From a virus, in the IMG/VR virus record IMGVR_UViG_3300034066_002053, positions 26,491-90,490 of that record: a stretch of DNA of 64,000 bases; one strand, written 5' to 3'. Numbering within the stretch: the stretch's first letter is position 1; the number at the start of each line of letters is the position of its first letter. Shown piece after piece: positions 1-8,937 of the stretch. Below the pieces are notes generated by a model, which ran no database searches, had not been told where the DNA came from, and was given only the letters and a program-made list of their open reading frames with translations. Both the position numbers and the translations under genes were made by a program.

Positions 1-267
1 ACAAACATCAAATTCGGGATCAAAACAAGTTTGAAATCTCCAGAACAGATTGGACCACGAATCTGATCCATTCATTGTTTTTACAATCACATGATCAAAT
101 TGTTCTAGTTCTATTTTTGTTTGTTCTGGAACAGATGAGTCGCTTATGAAGAATACACATTTCCATTCTGGATATATTATTGAAGCTAGTTTTGCATTTT
201 TAATAGCTCCAACATTATATTTTGGATTATTTCCCCATAAGCTAAAAGCAATACATTTATTAGTCAT
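1..267 (-). CDS. Glycosyltransferase-like protein, 3' end cut by window edge
   Basis: An ATG at 267 opens 89 codons that run off the left edge with no stop. The N-terminus has a FSLWGNNPKYNVGA motif followed by a segment rich in alternating beta and helix and a FFISD stretch, which resembles the start of small glycosyltransferase-like proteins. The start overlaps the stop of the upstream macro-domain gene by 8 bases, a coupling typical of this window. Function is an inference from N-terminal resemblance and the adjacent sugar cluster; the catalytic part is outside the window. Confidence 0.55.
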   Translation of the reverse strand, partial: MTNKCIAFSLWGNNPKYNVGAIKNAKLASIIYPEWKCVFFISDSSVPEQTKIELEQFDHVIVKTMNGSDSWSNLFWRFQTCFDPEFDVC

Positions 268-841
268 TTAACTTATTATTTGTTTTAGGAGGATAGTTAT
301 ACACAATAACATCAAACTGTCCCCAAATATCATCAATTAAATCAGAAACGAACTGCCAATTACCACCAGCTAGTCCGCTACCAAATTTAGGACAATGTAT
401 TTCTATCTTTTCGCTTTTATTAGAGAATCCCGTATTAGATTTAATATATTGAGATAAAGTATTCATTGACTTAACTAATGCCAAATAGTTTAAAGGTCTG
501 ATATTGTTAGTCCCTTTAACTCCATTTTGAGCTATCATATTAACAAAAAATAGTTTATGCTTAAATTTATTGTCTTCATAGACTTTTAGTATTTGGCTAT
601 ATCCAAAATTGTTACGCAAAAAGTGCTTGCCTAGCAAGTGATAGTCTTGTTTAACTGAAGGATATTTTTCAGCTAACTGAGCGGCAAATCCAGCACCGAA
701 TAGATCTATATTATTACACACATGAGGAACAAATACCGTAGATCCATTATTGCCGGAACTTACTCTTTCTCTGATAGATTCAAAAAGATTTTGATTAGAA
801 AATCTGTAGTTGGGTAATAGTTTATTTATTTTTATTGACAT
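260..841 (-). CDS. Macro-domain protein, TARG1/Poa1-like
   Basis: The 193-residue product fits a single macro domain. It has the ligand-loop CNNIDLFGAGFAAQLAEKYP near residue 45 and a PKFGSGLAGGNW segment near residue 155, the pattern of the TARG1/Poa1 branch that binds or hydrolyses ADP-ribose esters. A longer reading frame starts at 874, but the ATG at 841 has AAGGTGA at correct spacing and is preferred. A role in reversing host ADP-ribosylation or in nucleotide-metabolite clean-up is inference. Confidence 0.8.
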   Translation of the reverse strand: MSIKINKLLPNYRFSNQNLFESIRERVSSGNNGSTVFVPHVCNNIDLFGAGFAAQLAEKYPSVKQDYHLLGKHFLRNNFGYSQILKVYEDNKFKHKLFFVNMIAQNGVKGTNNIRPLNYLALVKSMNTLSQYIKSNTGFSNKSEKIEIHCPKFGSGLAGGNWQFVSDLIDDIWGQFDVIVYNYPPKTNNKLND

Positions 842-845
842 TTGA

Positions 846-1097
846 TCACCTTTGAATTTTTGGCCATTTGCCAATAGGGCATTCTTGATCAGCCCATGCT
901 AGTTTATTTAAGAATTTCTTCTTCTTACTCAAATAACATCCACATACATTGCACTGTTCTTTGTTTGCATTGAATTCTTCACATGTTTCACATACGTGGT
1001 ATCTGTCTAGTATTTCTTTTTGTGTGGACTTTGGGAATCCTCCATAAATATGAAACCATAAGGACTTAATGAAGATCTGTAGTCTGATTAGGAACAT
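846..1097 (-). CDS. Small zinc-binding phage protein (DUF6171-like)
   Basis: 83 residues with Cys pairs C36-C39 (CETC) and C49-C52-C54 (CNVCGC) and a final ECPIGKW at residues 72-78, the layout of a short phage zinc protein family. The ATG at 1097 follows AGGAAGAAGG. It overlaps the end of the next gene upstream by 32 bases. No enzymatic motif is seen; a DNA- or protein-binding adaptor is possible. Confidence 0.65.
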   Translation of the reverse strand: MFLIRLQIFIKSLWFHIYGGFPKSTQKEILDRYHVCETCEEFNANKEQCNVCGCYLSKKKKFLNKLAWADQECPIGKWPKIQR

Positions 1098-1317
1098 CCT
1101 TCTTCCTTTCTTTAATGGCAACAATATTTGAATCTTTATCTACTGTAAAAAGATCAATTTGTTCTATTATAAGATCAGGCAACATCCATTTTGTTGTTCC
1201 ATCAATAAGAGAAACACATAAACGAGAGCCATTTTTCTTGTAGTCTGTGGTGACTACATATTGGCATCCATTGTGCTGATAGCAATCACCAATTAATAAT
1301 TCTTCTAAGTATTTCAT
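1066..1317 (-). CDS. Hypothetical protein, 83 aa
   Basis: Reads as a compact beta-rich protein with a VVTTDYKKNGSRLCVSLIDG stretch and a charged C-terminus. No clear ribosome site; the start sits 5 bases after the preceding stop, so translation may be coupled. Function not recognised. Confidence 0.55.
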   Translation of the reverse strand: MKYLEELLIGDCYQHNGCQYVVTTDYKKNGSRLCVSLIDGTTKWMLPDLIIEQIDLFTVDKDSNIVAIKERKKDVPNQTTDLH

Positions 1318-1322
1318 ATTAA

Positions 1323-1517
1323 TTAATGATTGTAGTATCTATCCCAGTCTTCCCATTCTTCGTCTTGGAGATCTTCTTTGTGTTTTTTAACCTGTTTATT
1401 TATATCTTTAGGAGAAAAATCACCATCATCGTAACGTTGTTTGTTACGCTTCTTTTTGATTTTATCTCTTCTATCGAGTTTTCGGTCTTTTTCTGGAAAT
1501 TCGTTGTTTGGTTTCAT
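1323..1517 (-). CDS. Highly charged hypothetical protein, 64 aa
   Basis: Mostly Lys, Arg, Asp and Glu, with KKKRNKQRYDDGDFSP in the middle and an acidic, aromatic end (EEWEDWDRYYNH). ATG at 1517 chosen; an in-frame TTG at 1535 is the alternative. First gene after the leftward promoter at 1548-1576. Confidence 0.5.
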   Translation of the reverse strand: MKPNNEFPEKDRKLDRRDKIKKKRNKQRYDDGDFSPKDINKQVKKHKEDLQDEEWEDWDRYYNH

Positions 1518-1547
1518 TGAAATTATAGTCGCCAAAAGTATCTTTTG

Positions 1548-1576
1548 TATAGTAGCTCAAAAAAGTTTGATGTCAA
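1548..1576 (-). promoter_or_regulatory. Leftward sigma70 promoter
   Basis: TTGACA (1571-1576) with ACTATA 17 bp away (a TATACA lies 19 bp away). A CCTAAAG box lies 6 bases upstream of -35, as in other promoters of the window. It faces left from the divergent intergenic region. Confidence 0.55.
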
Positions 1577-1600
1577 TAGACTCTTTAGGATTTTTTTATC

Positions 1601-1629
1601 TTGACCCAACGAGAGAAGAGAATTACTAT
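1601..1629 (+). promoter_or_regulatory. Rightward promoter for the sugar cluster
   Basis: TTGACC, 17 bp, TACTAT. A further TATAAT-like block lies at 1646-1651. This is the only promoter-like sequence ahead of the plus-strand block 1684-8003. It is weaker than the leftward promoters, so the cluster may be expressed at another stage. Confidence 0.4.
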
Positions 1630-1683
1630 TATGCAGGTCGGTGGATATAATATACTCTTTAGATACAATACCCTCTATCATCC

Positions 1684-3345
1684 ATGCTCAAATCTACCAT
1701 CGTTACAGGAATATGGGATTTGGGCAGAGGTTCGCTAGGCGACGGATGGAGCAGGTCTTTTGATCGCTACAGAAACAACTTCTCTGTTCTGCTAAATAAT
1801 ATTAAAGATATTCCTACTATAGTTTTTATAGATAAAGAACACGAAGATATAGTATGGAAATACAGAAGCAGAGACAACACAGCTGTTTATCATCATTCTG
1901 CTAAGGATTTTGATAATAATTTTTTCCCTTTTCGCAATCAAGTGGAAAAAATAAGGACAAATGAAGACTGGTTATCTCAAGCTGGCTGGTTAAGAGATAG
2001 CACTCAAGCGAAATTGCCATTATACAACCCCATGGTAATGAGCAAGATGTTCCTATTGCACAATGCAAAAGTATTTAATCCATTTAGTAGTGAGTACATG
2101 TATTGGCTTGATGGTGGAATATCCAATACTGTTCACCCAGGATACTTTAGCCACGACAAAGTAATAGAAAAAATACAAGATATCACTAAAAAATTCCTCT
2201 TTGTGTGTTTTCCTTATGAAACAGAATCAGAAATCCATGGATTCGACATAAGAAAAATGAGAGAATACGCTAAATCAGAAGAGGTTAATAGGGTTGCTAG
2301 AGGAGGATTTTTTGGTGGACACATTGATTATATATCTGAAGCTAATAATCTGTATTATAGTCTATTGAATGATTCTCTCAATAACGGTCTCATGGGTACT
2401 GAAGAAAGCATATTTACCCTAATGACATATTTGCAACCAGAAATGTATCAACATGAAACAATTAATCATGATGGTTTATTGTCAACATTTTTTGAAAAAG
2501 TAAAAAATAATCAAACAGTTATAGAAGAAATAGCAAAAAACAATCCTAGAAAAAAGCATTCAAATAACGAAACAGTATTATACATTAATGCTTTTAATTC
2601 TCCAGAACAATTACAAATGGTCTTGGATAGTTTTGAACTACATGATAACTCATTTATTACTCAAACAAAAAAGATTCTAATAAACAATAGCACAAAAGAA
2701 GATCTCTTCAGTAAGTATGATGCCATTTGCGAAAAATACGGATTTTCAGAGCAGATTAAAAAAGGAAATTTAGGAGTTTGTCGAGCTAGACAATTTGCTG
2801 CTGAACATTTCGCAGACCTTGGTTCTAAATACATGATCTTTTTTGAGGACGATATGTTGTTAGATTATTCTATATCTAATTGTAATTTTGGTTTTAAAAA
2901 ATCGACACCTAATTTATTAAGTAGTCTTATTCGTATAATGGACAATGAAGAGTATGATTTTTTGAAATTTAGCTTTAGCGAATTTTATGGACATAACGGA
3001 GAACAGTGGAGTTGGCATAATGTTCCTTCAGAATTACGAGTAAAATATTTTGGAGACGCAAAGAAAAAACCCCCAACGAAGTTCTCCTGCATAAAATCTT
3101 ATAATGGCATACCTTATGCAGAAGGTGAGATTTACTATTCAAATTGGCCCCATATAATAGATCAGGAAGGCAACCAAAAACTATTCTTAGATACTACATG
3201 GTCAAATCCTTTTGAACAAACGTGGATGAGTCACATATATACTCTAACAATTAACAATAAAGTTAAACCAGCGATATTATTAGCTAGTCCAATAACACAT
3301 AATAGGGTTCATTTTTATGAAGCGAACGAACGCAAAGAAAATTAA
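1684..3345 (+). CDS. Two-domain glycosyltransferase (HtrL/YibB-like plus GT2-like)
   Basis: 553 residues. The N-terminal half (about 1-270) resembles the HtrL/YibB (WlaTC) family, with YNPMVMSKMF at 114-123 and YWLDGG at 140-145. The C-terminal half (about 298-553) looks like a separate GT-A transferase, with GVCRARQFAA near 363 and an acidic FFEDD at 386-390 that could bind a metal-nucleotide sugar. First gene of the rightward sugar block, with no good ribosome site. The fusion suggests sequential sugar additions to a phage or host glycan. Substrates cannot be told from sequence. Confidence 0.7.
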   Translation: MLKSTIVTGIWDLGRGSLGDGWSRSFDRYRNNFSVLLNNIKDIPTIVFIDKEHEDIVWKYRSRDNTAVYHHSAKDFDNNFFPFRNQVEKIRTNEDWLSQAGWLRDSTQAKLPLYNPMVMSKMFLLHNAKVFNPFSSEYMYWLDGGISNTVHPGYFSHDKVIEKIQDITKKFLFVCFPYETESEIHGFDIRKMREYAKSEEVNRVARGGFFGGHIDYISEANNLYYSLLNDSLNNGLMGTEESIFTLMTYLQPEMYQHETINHDGLLSTFFEKVKNNQTVIEEIAKNNPRKKHSNNETVLYINAFNSPEQLQMVLDSFELHDNSFITQTKKILINNSTKEDLFSKYDAICEKYGFSEQIKKGNLGVCRARQFAAEHFADLGSKYMIFFEDDMLLDYSISNCNFGFKKSTPNLLSSLIRIMDNEEYDFLKFSFSEFYGHNGEQWSWHNVPSELRVKYFGDAKKKPPTKFSCIKSYNGIPYAEGEIYYSNWPHIIDQEGNQKLFLDTTWSNPFEQTWMSHIYTLTINNKVKPAILLASPITHNRVHFYEANERKEN

Positions 3346-4633
3346 AGCCAAGACTCAAACAGCCACAAAGAGTAATAAAGTAGAGACTATTTTTATTCAG
3401 ATAGCTTCGTATCGAGATCCTCAACTCCTCCCAACCTTGAGAGATTTGTTTAGTAAAGCAAAAAATCCAAATAATATCACTGTTGGAATATGCTGGCAAC
3501 ATTCTCCAGATGATACATGGGATGTCCTAGCAGAGTTTGAAAACGATCCAAGAATAAAAGCTATAAACATAGACTATAAAGATAGTCAAGGTGTTTGCTG
3601 GGCTAGAAATTTAGTTCAATCTCTATATAATGGAGAAACATATACTCTACAACTAGATAGTCACCACAGATTCGTTCAAGACTGGGATGAAATCTTAATA
3701 GATATGCTAAAAGGTTTACAAAAAGACGGCTACAATAAACCGTTAATAACAGCATATATACCCAGCTTCGATCCAGACAATGATCCCGCATCCAGAGTTC
3801 AAGAGCCTTGGAAAATGAATTTTGATAGATTCATTCCTGAAGGAGCAGTTTTCTTTTTACCTGCCTCTTTTGATTCTTGGGACGATAAAACCAAACCTCT
3901 TCCAGGCAGATTTTATAGTGCTCATTTTGCTTTTAGCGTAGGAGCATTTTGTAAGGAGGTTCCTCACGATCCTCAATATTATTTTCATGGTGAAGAAATT
4001 AGTATTGCGGCTAGAGCATATACTCATGGGTATGATATATTCCATCCTCATAAGGTTGTTTGTTGGCATGAATATACCAGAAAGGGAAGAACCAAGCAGT
4101 GGGATGATGATAAAAAATGGGGAGACAGGAATAATATCTGTCATCTACGAAACAGAAAATTGTTTGAAATGGATGGAGAAAAAAGAGATATAGATTTTGG
4201 CCAATATGGTTTTGGCACAGTAAGATCTTTGAGAGATTACGAAAAATATAGTGGATTATCATTTGGTAAAAGAGCTATACAAAAAAGAGTACAGGATCAT
4301 CAAGCACCACCAGATCCAGAAACATCCTATCTACCCGATGAGGATTTTGATAAAAGACTATTAAGGATATTCAAGCATTGCATAGATATTCAATATGGTC
4401 AAGTACCAGAAAATGATTATGATTTTTGGGCTGTTGCTTTTAAAGATAAAGAAGGTCGAGATATATACAGGCAGGACGCAGATAAAGACGAAATACTACG
4501 TATTAAAAATGATCCAGATGGATATTGCAAGGTGTGGAGAGAGTTTCAAACAGAAGTTACTCCAACAAGCTGGTTGATTTGGCCTCATAGCTTATCAAAA
4601 GGATGGGCAGAACCGATTGTAGGGTATCTGTAA
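3317..4633 (+). CDS. GT60-like GlcNAc-transferase
   Basis: 438 residues. IFIQIASYRDPQLLPTLRDL at 25-44 and the GVCWARN motif at 92-98 match the family that includes Skp1 GlcNAc transferase (PF11397). DSHHRF at 114-119 corresponds to the DxH metal site, and an HGEEI motif follows near residue 228. The last 100 residues are an extra tail. The start overlaps the previous gene by 29 bases. Attachment of GlcNAc-like sugars to protein or glycan is the family role; the acceptor is unknown. Confidence 0.8.
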   Translation: MKRTNAKKIKAKTQTATKSNKVETIFIQIASYRDPQLLPTLRDLFSKAKNPNNITVGICWQHSPDDTWDVLAEFENDPRIKAINIDYKDSQGVCWARNLVQSLYNGETYTLQLDSHHRFVQDWDEILIDMLKGLQKDGYNKPLITAYIPSFDPDNDPASRVQEPWKMNFDRFIPEGAVFFLPASFDSWDDKTKPLPGRFYSAHFAFSVGAFCKEVPHDPQYYFHGEEISIAARAYTHGYDIFHPHKVVCWHEYTRKGRTKQWDDDKKWGDRNNICHLRNRKLFEMDGEKRDIDFGQYGFGTVRSLRDYEKYSGLSFGKRAIQKRVQDHQAPPDPETSYLPDEDFDKRLLRIFKHCIDIQYGQVPENDYDFWAVAFKDKEGRDIYRQDADKDEILRIKNDPDGYCKVWREFQTEVTPTSWLIWPHSLSKGWAEPIVGYL

Positions 4634-4641
4634 AACGTCTT

Positions 4642-5253
4642 ATGCCAATATTTTCAAATATTAGTGCTATTGGAGATTCTCATGTTGGTGCTTTTTCACC
4701 ATACTGTAGATTATGTACTCTTGGTCCAGTTACCATGTATTCATTGACAACAGATAAGCTTAATGAATATATTGTTTATTTGCTTGAACGAAAAGAAATA
4801 GATATTAATGGCTGGTGGATTTTTTGTACTGGCGAAATAGATATAAGATGCTTATTACACAAACAAATAAATGAGTACGGTAGAAAAGAGGACGAGACTA
4901 TAGAAACATTGGTAGAGAATTATATATCCAATCTATATAAGCTGAATCACACCAAGTTAGCCATATCAACCACAGTACCACCTGCAAAAACAGAAGGTTT
5001 TGAAGTTCAACAAAAACATACCATTAATTCTGACTACCCTTTCAAGGGATCAGATTCAGAAAGAAACAGATGGTCTCAAAAATTAAATCACTATTTAATA
5101 AATAAGTGCATAGAAAAAAACATTACTTATATAGATATATACTCTCTATTCAAGAACAACGAAGGATTTTTAGATCATCAATATATAGACGCAGATATGA
5201 TACATGTTTCAAAAAATGATAAAATTGTCACATTACTTAATAATTTATACTAG
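4642..5253 (+). CDS. SGNH/GDSL-like hydrolase
   Basis: 203 residues from ATG 4642. IGDSHVGAFS at 10-19 is a GDS nucleophile block and DMIHVS near residue 190 has the Asp-x-x-His spacing of block V; TGEIDIR could be the oxyanion block. Such proteins remove or add acyl groups on glycans, which fits the surrounding transferases. An upstream in-frame extension begins at 4603 but overlaps the previous gene. Confidence 0.6.
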   Translation: MPIFSNISAIGDSHVGAFSPYCRLCTLGPVTMYSLTTDKLNEYIVYLLERKEIDINGWWIFCTGEIDIRCLLHKQINEYGRKEDETIETLVENYISNLYKLNHTKLAISTTVPPAKTEGFEVQQKHTINSDYPFKGSDSERNRWSQKLNHYLINKCIEKNITYIDIYSLFKNNEGFLDHQYIDADMIHVSKNDKIVTLLNNLY

Positions 5254-5261
5254 GAGAAACT

Positions 5262-6002
5262 ATGAATTTGCTTTCCGCCCTGACGACATATAATGTTAAT
5301 TCGAATAAAATGAGAATAGGTAATGAGCACGATGGTGGATATATTATCAATGATCTCATAGTTAAAAATACCAAAAGATTAATTTCTGTAGGAATAGGCG
5401 GAGAAGACAATTTTGAATTACAGTGGGCAGAAAAATTCCCAACAACATTCATAGAAGCATACGACGGAACGTATCCGTGTAACAATTTATGTAATAAATT
5501 TCCTGATAGAATTAACAAAAACATTTTTTACGTTCATAATGACGTTGGTTTTGGAGAAAAACAAATTCCTCTCAATACAATCGTAGATAGTAAAGAAGGA
5601 GTTTTATTAAAAGTTGATATAGAAGGTGGTGAATATACTGCATTTGATAATTTATATCCAGACAGGAATCTAACAGGACTCATCTTAGAAGTCCACGATT
5701 TACATATACCTGAGAATTGTCAAAAAATAGCAAAAATAATCACTGAAAATTTCAAAAACTTGCTTCTTTTCCATGTTCACGGAAATTCGTGGGGAGGTAT
5801 GTTTGATTTGAACTTGACACCCAATGTCAATGATGGTATACTAATCAAGAGGTTTCCTCATGTGCTAGAACTGACATTCATATCAAAGCATATTGTAGAT
5901 AATTACTCTCTTGAAAAGCGTAAATTCCCTGTGGATGGTTTGGATAATACTAACAGACATGATTTTCCTGACATAGATCTTTATTGGATAAATGCTATAT
6001 GA
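5262..6002 (+). CDS. FkbM-type SAM methyltransferase
   Basis: 246 residues with a strong ribosome site (TAGGAGAAACT). RIGNEHDGGYII near 18-29, ISVGIGGEDNFELQWA near 41-56 (SAM-binding glycine loop) and LLKVDIEGGEYTAF near 111-124 are the hallmarks of FkbM-like O-methyltransferases acting on sugars. Likely methylates the glycan built by the neighbouring enzymes. Confidence 0.75.
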   Translation: MNLLSALTTYNVNSNKMRIGNEHDGGYIINDLIVKNTKRLISVGIGGEDNFELQWAEKFPTTFIEAYDGTYPCNNLCNKFPDRINKNIFYVHNDVGFGEKQIPLNTIVDSKEGVLLKVDIEGGEYTAFDNLYPDRNLTGLILEVHDLHIPENCQKIAKIITENFKNLLLFHVHGNSWGGMFDLNLTPNVNDGILIKRFPHVLELTFISKHIVDNYSLEKRKFPVDGLDNTNRHDFPDIDLYWINAI

Positions 6003-6859
6003 TATACATCTCGCTATGTGCTATGCCAGATAGATTAGAGACTAAAGATAGTTCGTCCCAATGTTTATCTTCTTTATTAGAACAAGAAACAACCCATGAA
6101 TATAAAGTTCTTTTAAATATTCCTTTAAAGTTAAGGAACTACGAAAATACAACTATACCACAATGGGTATTGGATTTAGAAGCAACATATAGCGGTAAGC
6201 TTATGATTCTTAGAGATGATACGGACTATGGACCAATATCTAATCTATTGTCTCCCATTAAGCTAATAAGTATGGATCCAAATGACATTATTATTATTTG
6301 TGATGATGATCATATGTATGATCCAAAAATGATCGAATACCATCTTAAAAAATTGCAACAATATCCCGACCATCATGCTATTTGCTTTAGGGGTAATCAA
6401 CCACTAGAACTAAGAACGTGGTATATAGATAATGTTAAATATGGTAAACTCTATAATTCCTGTGTTTTATTTCCAACAAGAAATGATATTTATTTAAAAT
6501 TGCCTGATCATTGGCATAGCGTATCATATCGTAGAAAGTTTATTCAACAAGACATTTTTGATCAAGATTTTTTAAATATATCTTGGAATAACGACATTTT
6601 AATGGGATGTTATGCATGGTCTCATGACTTTTATTTCTTATGCGCTAACTATGATCAAGAGAGTGATTTTAGACCCGTTAACTATGATGGTCGAGGAGCT
6701 AATTCTTTTCCTTTAATGAAGATGCTTCCATTTTCTGGAGACAGTGGGTGCAATAGATGGAGAGATAAAAATAAGAAACCGGGTGAAGATATATGGGATT
6801 TAGAAAAATTTCGACAACTATTTGATAAGGATAAAGGAATAATACAATTATGGAAATAA
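5999..6859 (+). CDS. GT2-like glycosyltransferase A
   Basis: 286 residues from the ATG overlapping the previous TGA (ATGA). IIIICDDDHMYDPKMI supplies the DxD-type metal site, preceded by a DYGPISNLL element shared with the next gene. Both open with (I)ISL-PxRL and a LLEQ repeat, so they are diverged tandem duplicates. Acceptor unknown. Confidence 0.7.
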   Translation: MIYISLCAMPDRLETKDSSSQCLSSLLEQETTHEYKVLLNIPLKLRNYENTTIPQWVLDLEATYSGKLMILRDDTDYGPISNLLSPIKLISMDPNDIIIICDDDHMYDPKMIEYHLKKLQQYPDHHAICFRGNQPLELRTWYIDNVKYGKLYNSCVLFPTRNDIYLKLPDHWHSVSYRRKFIQQDIFDQDFLNISWNNDILMGCYAWSHDFYFLCANYDQESDFRPVNYDGRGANSFPLMKMLPFSGDSGCNRWRDKNKKPGEDIWDLEKFRQLFDKDKGIIQLWK

Positions 6860-7620
6860 TCATATCTCTAACAACTGTACCTAATAGGTTATATGAGCAT
6901 CACGGTCATTCAGCCACTAGGGCTGCTCTCACCACTCTATTAGAACAGTCATATCCTTCATATTCTGTTCACTTAAATATTCCTTTAGAATATAGAGGAG
7001 AGCAAGTTTCTATACCAGATTGGCTTAATGACTACACAAATAAGTACAAACATCTAAAAGTTTTTTTAACACAAGACTATGGATCAATAACCAAGCTAAT
7101 ACCAACTCTAGAGAGAGTTGAAGATCCAGAAAGCATTATCATATTAGCAGATGATGATCTTTACTATATGGACGGATTAATTTCTGCACATATCAATGGA
7201 AGACAAAAATATCCAGACTACGCATTAGGTTTTGCTGGTATGGCAGCAATAGATGGCTCATGTCACTTTTGTACAACAATACCAAAGGATACCAGAGTTA
7301 AGGTTTTAGAAGGATACAAAACAGTATCATACCTAAGAAAATTTTTTGACATTAATGAACTCAAAAAAGATTTTGTTGGTAAGTCTTGGAGAGATGACGA
7401 AACATTATCGGCTTATATGGGGTATAAAAACATTAAAAAATTAGTATTATCATATGAAGGGGATACTGACTTTTCTCCAAGAGTAGAGTCTTTTCCAGTA
7501 ACTGGTCATGTTCCAGCAGAAAGAGGTGGATGTAATTTATTCAGGGACTGTTCTGATTCCCAAAACAAGTCAGAACAAAATATACAGGAATTTTTTAAAC
7601 TTGGTTACTTAGAAAGATAA
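6850..7620 (+). CDS. GT2-like glycosyltransferase B (paralogue of A)
   Basis: 256 residues. Starts EIIISLTTVPNRL, has QDYGSITKLIPTL and IIILADDDLYYMDGL in the same order as the upstream gene, so tandem duplication is visible. The end GGCNLFRDCSD corresponds to SGCNRWRDKNK in the paralogue. Overlaps the upstream gene by 10 bases. Confidence 0.7.
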   Translation: MEIIISLTTVPNRLYEHHGHSATRAALTTLLEQSYPSYSVHLNIPLEYRGEQVSIPDWLNDYTNKYKHLKVFLTQDYGSITKLIPTLERVEDPESIIILADDDLYYMDGLISAHINGRQKYPDYALGFAGMAAIDGSCHFCTTIPKDTRVKVLEGYKTVSYLRKFFDINELKKDFVGKSWRDDETLSAYMGYKNIKKLVLSYEGDTDFSPRVESFPVTGHVPAERGGCNLFRDCSDSQNKSEQNIQEFFKLGYLER

Positions 7621-7622
7621 TT

Positions 7623-8003
7623 ATGAAATACTTTTATTGTGTCATTTTGGTCATTCTTTTGTCTAGCAGCACTAAAGCTCAACAATGGTCTAATCCTGAA
7701 AATGCTAATCTTACAAGCACTATGACAAATATGATGGTTAATTTTGGTATAGCAGGAATGCAGTCATCCCAACCTTATGCAGCAAATAATACTAATCAAT
7801 ATCTAGATTATCAAAATGGATATTATCAAGAACTACAAAATAATTTAACTAGAACTGAAATATATTTTCAAAAAAGACAAACTAATATGTACTACAGAGA
7901 ACTTGAGTTTATTCAAAAACGAGAACTCAAAAATCTTAAAAAATATGATCAGTTGACCATACCAGAGCTTAATAGAATTTTTGGGAAAGATAGCAGATAT
8001 TAA
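7623..8003 (+). CDS. Exported hypothetical protein, 126 aa
   Basis: A signal peptide is evident (MKYFYCVILVILLSSSTKAQ). The rest is Asn/Gln/Tyr rich (QSSQPYAANNTNQYLDYQNG) and then charged helices. It ends against the convergent protease gene. Probably envelope or virion exposed; function not recognised. Confidence 0.6.
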   Translation: MKYFYCVILVILLSSSTKAQQWSNPENANLTSTMTNMMVNFGIAGMQSSQPYAANNTNQYLDYQNGYYQELQNNLTRTEIYFQKRQTNMYYRELEFIQKRELKNLKKYDQLTIPELNRIFGKDSRY

Positions 8004-8935
8004 AATATTGGATTTACAATCCCATAACCTTGATATTTTTTTATTCCTTTATATCTAGGATTTTCTAAAGAAATAGCATGTAGTTTAAATACTTCTATAT
8101 AGTCTTCAAATGTTTTAAGCTGATATTTTTTATGCTTATTATTATAGCTTAATAGTAATGAAGCACAACCGACGACAAATGGATTGCTCATGCTTGTTCC
8201 GCTCATACTAGCATATCTATTTCCTGGAACACATCCAATAATATTGTGACCAGGAGCCAAAAAGTCTAAATCATCTCCACTACAGGTAAATGAAGTTCTA
8301 TTCATATTTTCGTCTATTGCTCCTATAGATATAGTATTTTTATATCTAGCTGGATACATTATTTCGGCATTTTCTCCGCTATTTCCAGCAGCGCAAAAAA
8401 CAACACATCCCTTACTATTAGCATAAGTGATAGCATCCTCTATAACCTTCGCCGGTGCTGGTGAACCAAGACTCATAGTTATAAAATCTACATCTCCGTG
8501 GTTTGCAGCCCAGTAAATTCCGTCTGCAACTGTGTTCATTGATCCTGAACCATCGTCTCCAAGTGATTTAACCGGAATAATTTTAGTCATAGGAGCAACT
8601 CCAACCATGCCAAAACCATTATCTGACGCAGCTATAGTAGAAGAAACATGCGTTCCGTGACCAGCACCATCTATTGGTTCTTTATTTTGATTAATAAAAT
8701 TTTTCCCAGGTAATAAATTATCTACTAAGTCTTTATGGGTTAGGTCACATCCTGTGTCTATAACAGCTACGACTACTCCTTCTCCTTTAGACTCTTTCCA
8801 TAGATTAGGCACATTAAATTTTGTAAGTTCCCATCCCTTAAATTGTGGATCATTCACAGATAGTCCATACACATCCTCTCTAACATATGGTAACAGTGAA
8901 ATATTATTTTTCTTTTTTAAAAAACCTCTAGCCAT
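8000..8935 (-). CDS. Subtilisin-like serine protease (S8)
   Basis: 311 residues with a complete triad in subtilase order: D60 (VAVIDTG), H93 (GHGTH), oxyanion N185 (CAAGNSG) and S248 (SGTSMSNP). There is no signal peptide and only a short N-terminal stretch before the catalytic domain, so a large propeptide is absent. Ribosome site AAGGAG at good spacing. It lies next to a trypsin-like protease and the Thr/Pro-rich proteins, so virion-protein maturation or a host surface activity are options. Confidence 0.9.
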   Translation of the reverse strand: MARGFLKKKNNISLLPYVREDVYGLSVNDPQFKGWELTKFNVPNLWKESKGEGVVVAVIDTGCDLTHKDLVDNLLPGKNFINQNKEPIDGAGHGTHVSSTIAASDNGFGMVGVAPMTKIIPVKSLGDDGSGSMNTVADGIYWAANHGDVDFITMSLGSPAPAKVIEDAITYANSKGCVVFCAAGNSGENAEIMYPARYKNTISIGAIDENMNRTSFTCSGDDLDFLAPGHNIIGCVPGNRYASMSGTSMSNPFVVGCASLLLSYNNKHKKYQLKTFEDYIEVFKLHAISLENPRYKGIKKYQGYGIVNPIF

Positions 8936-8937
8936 GA

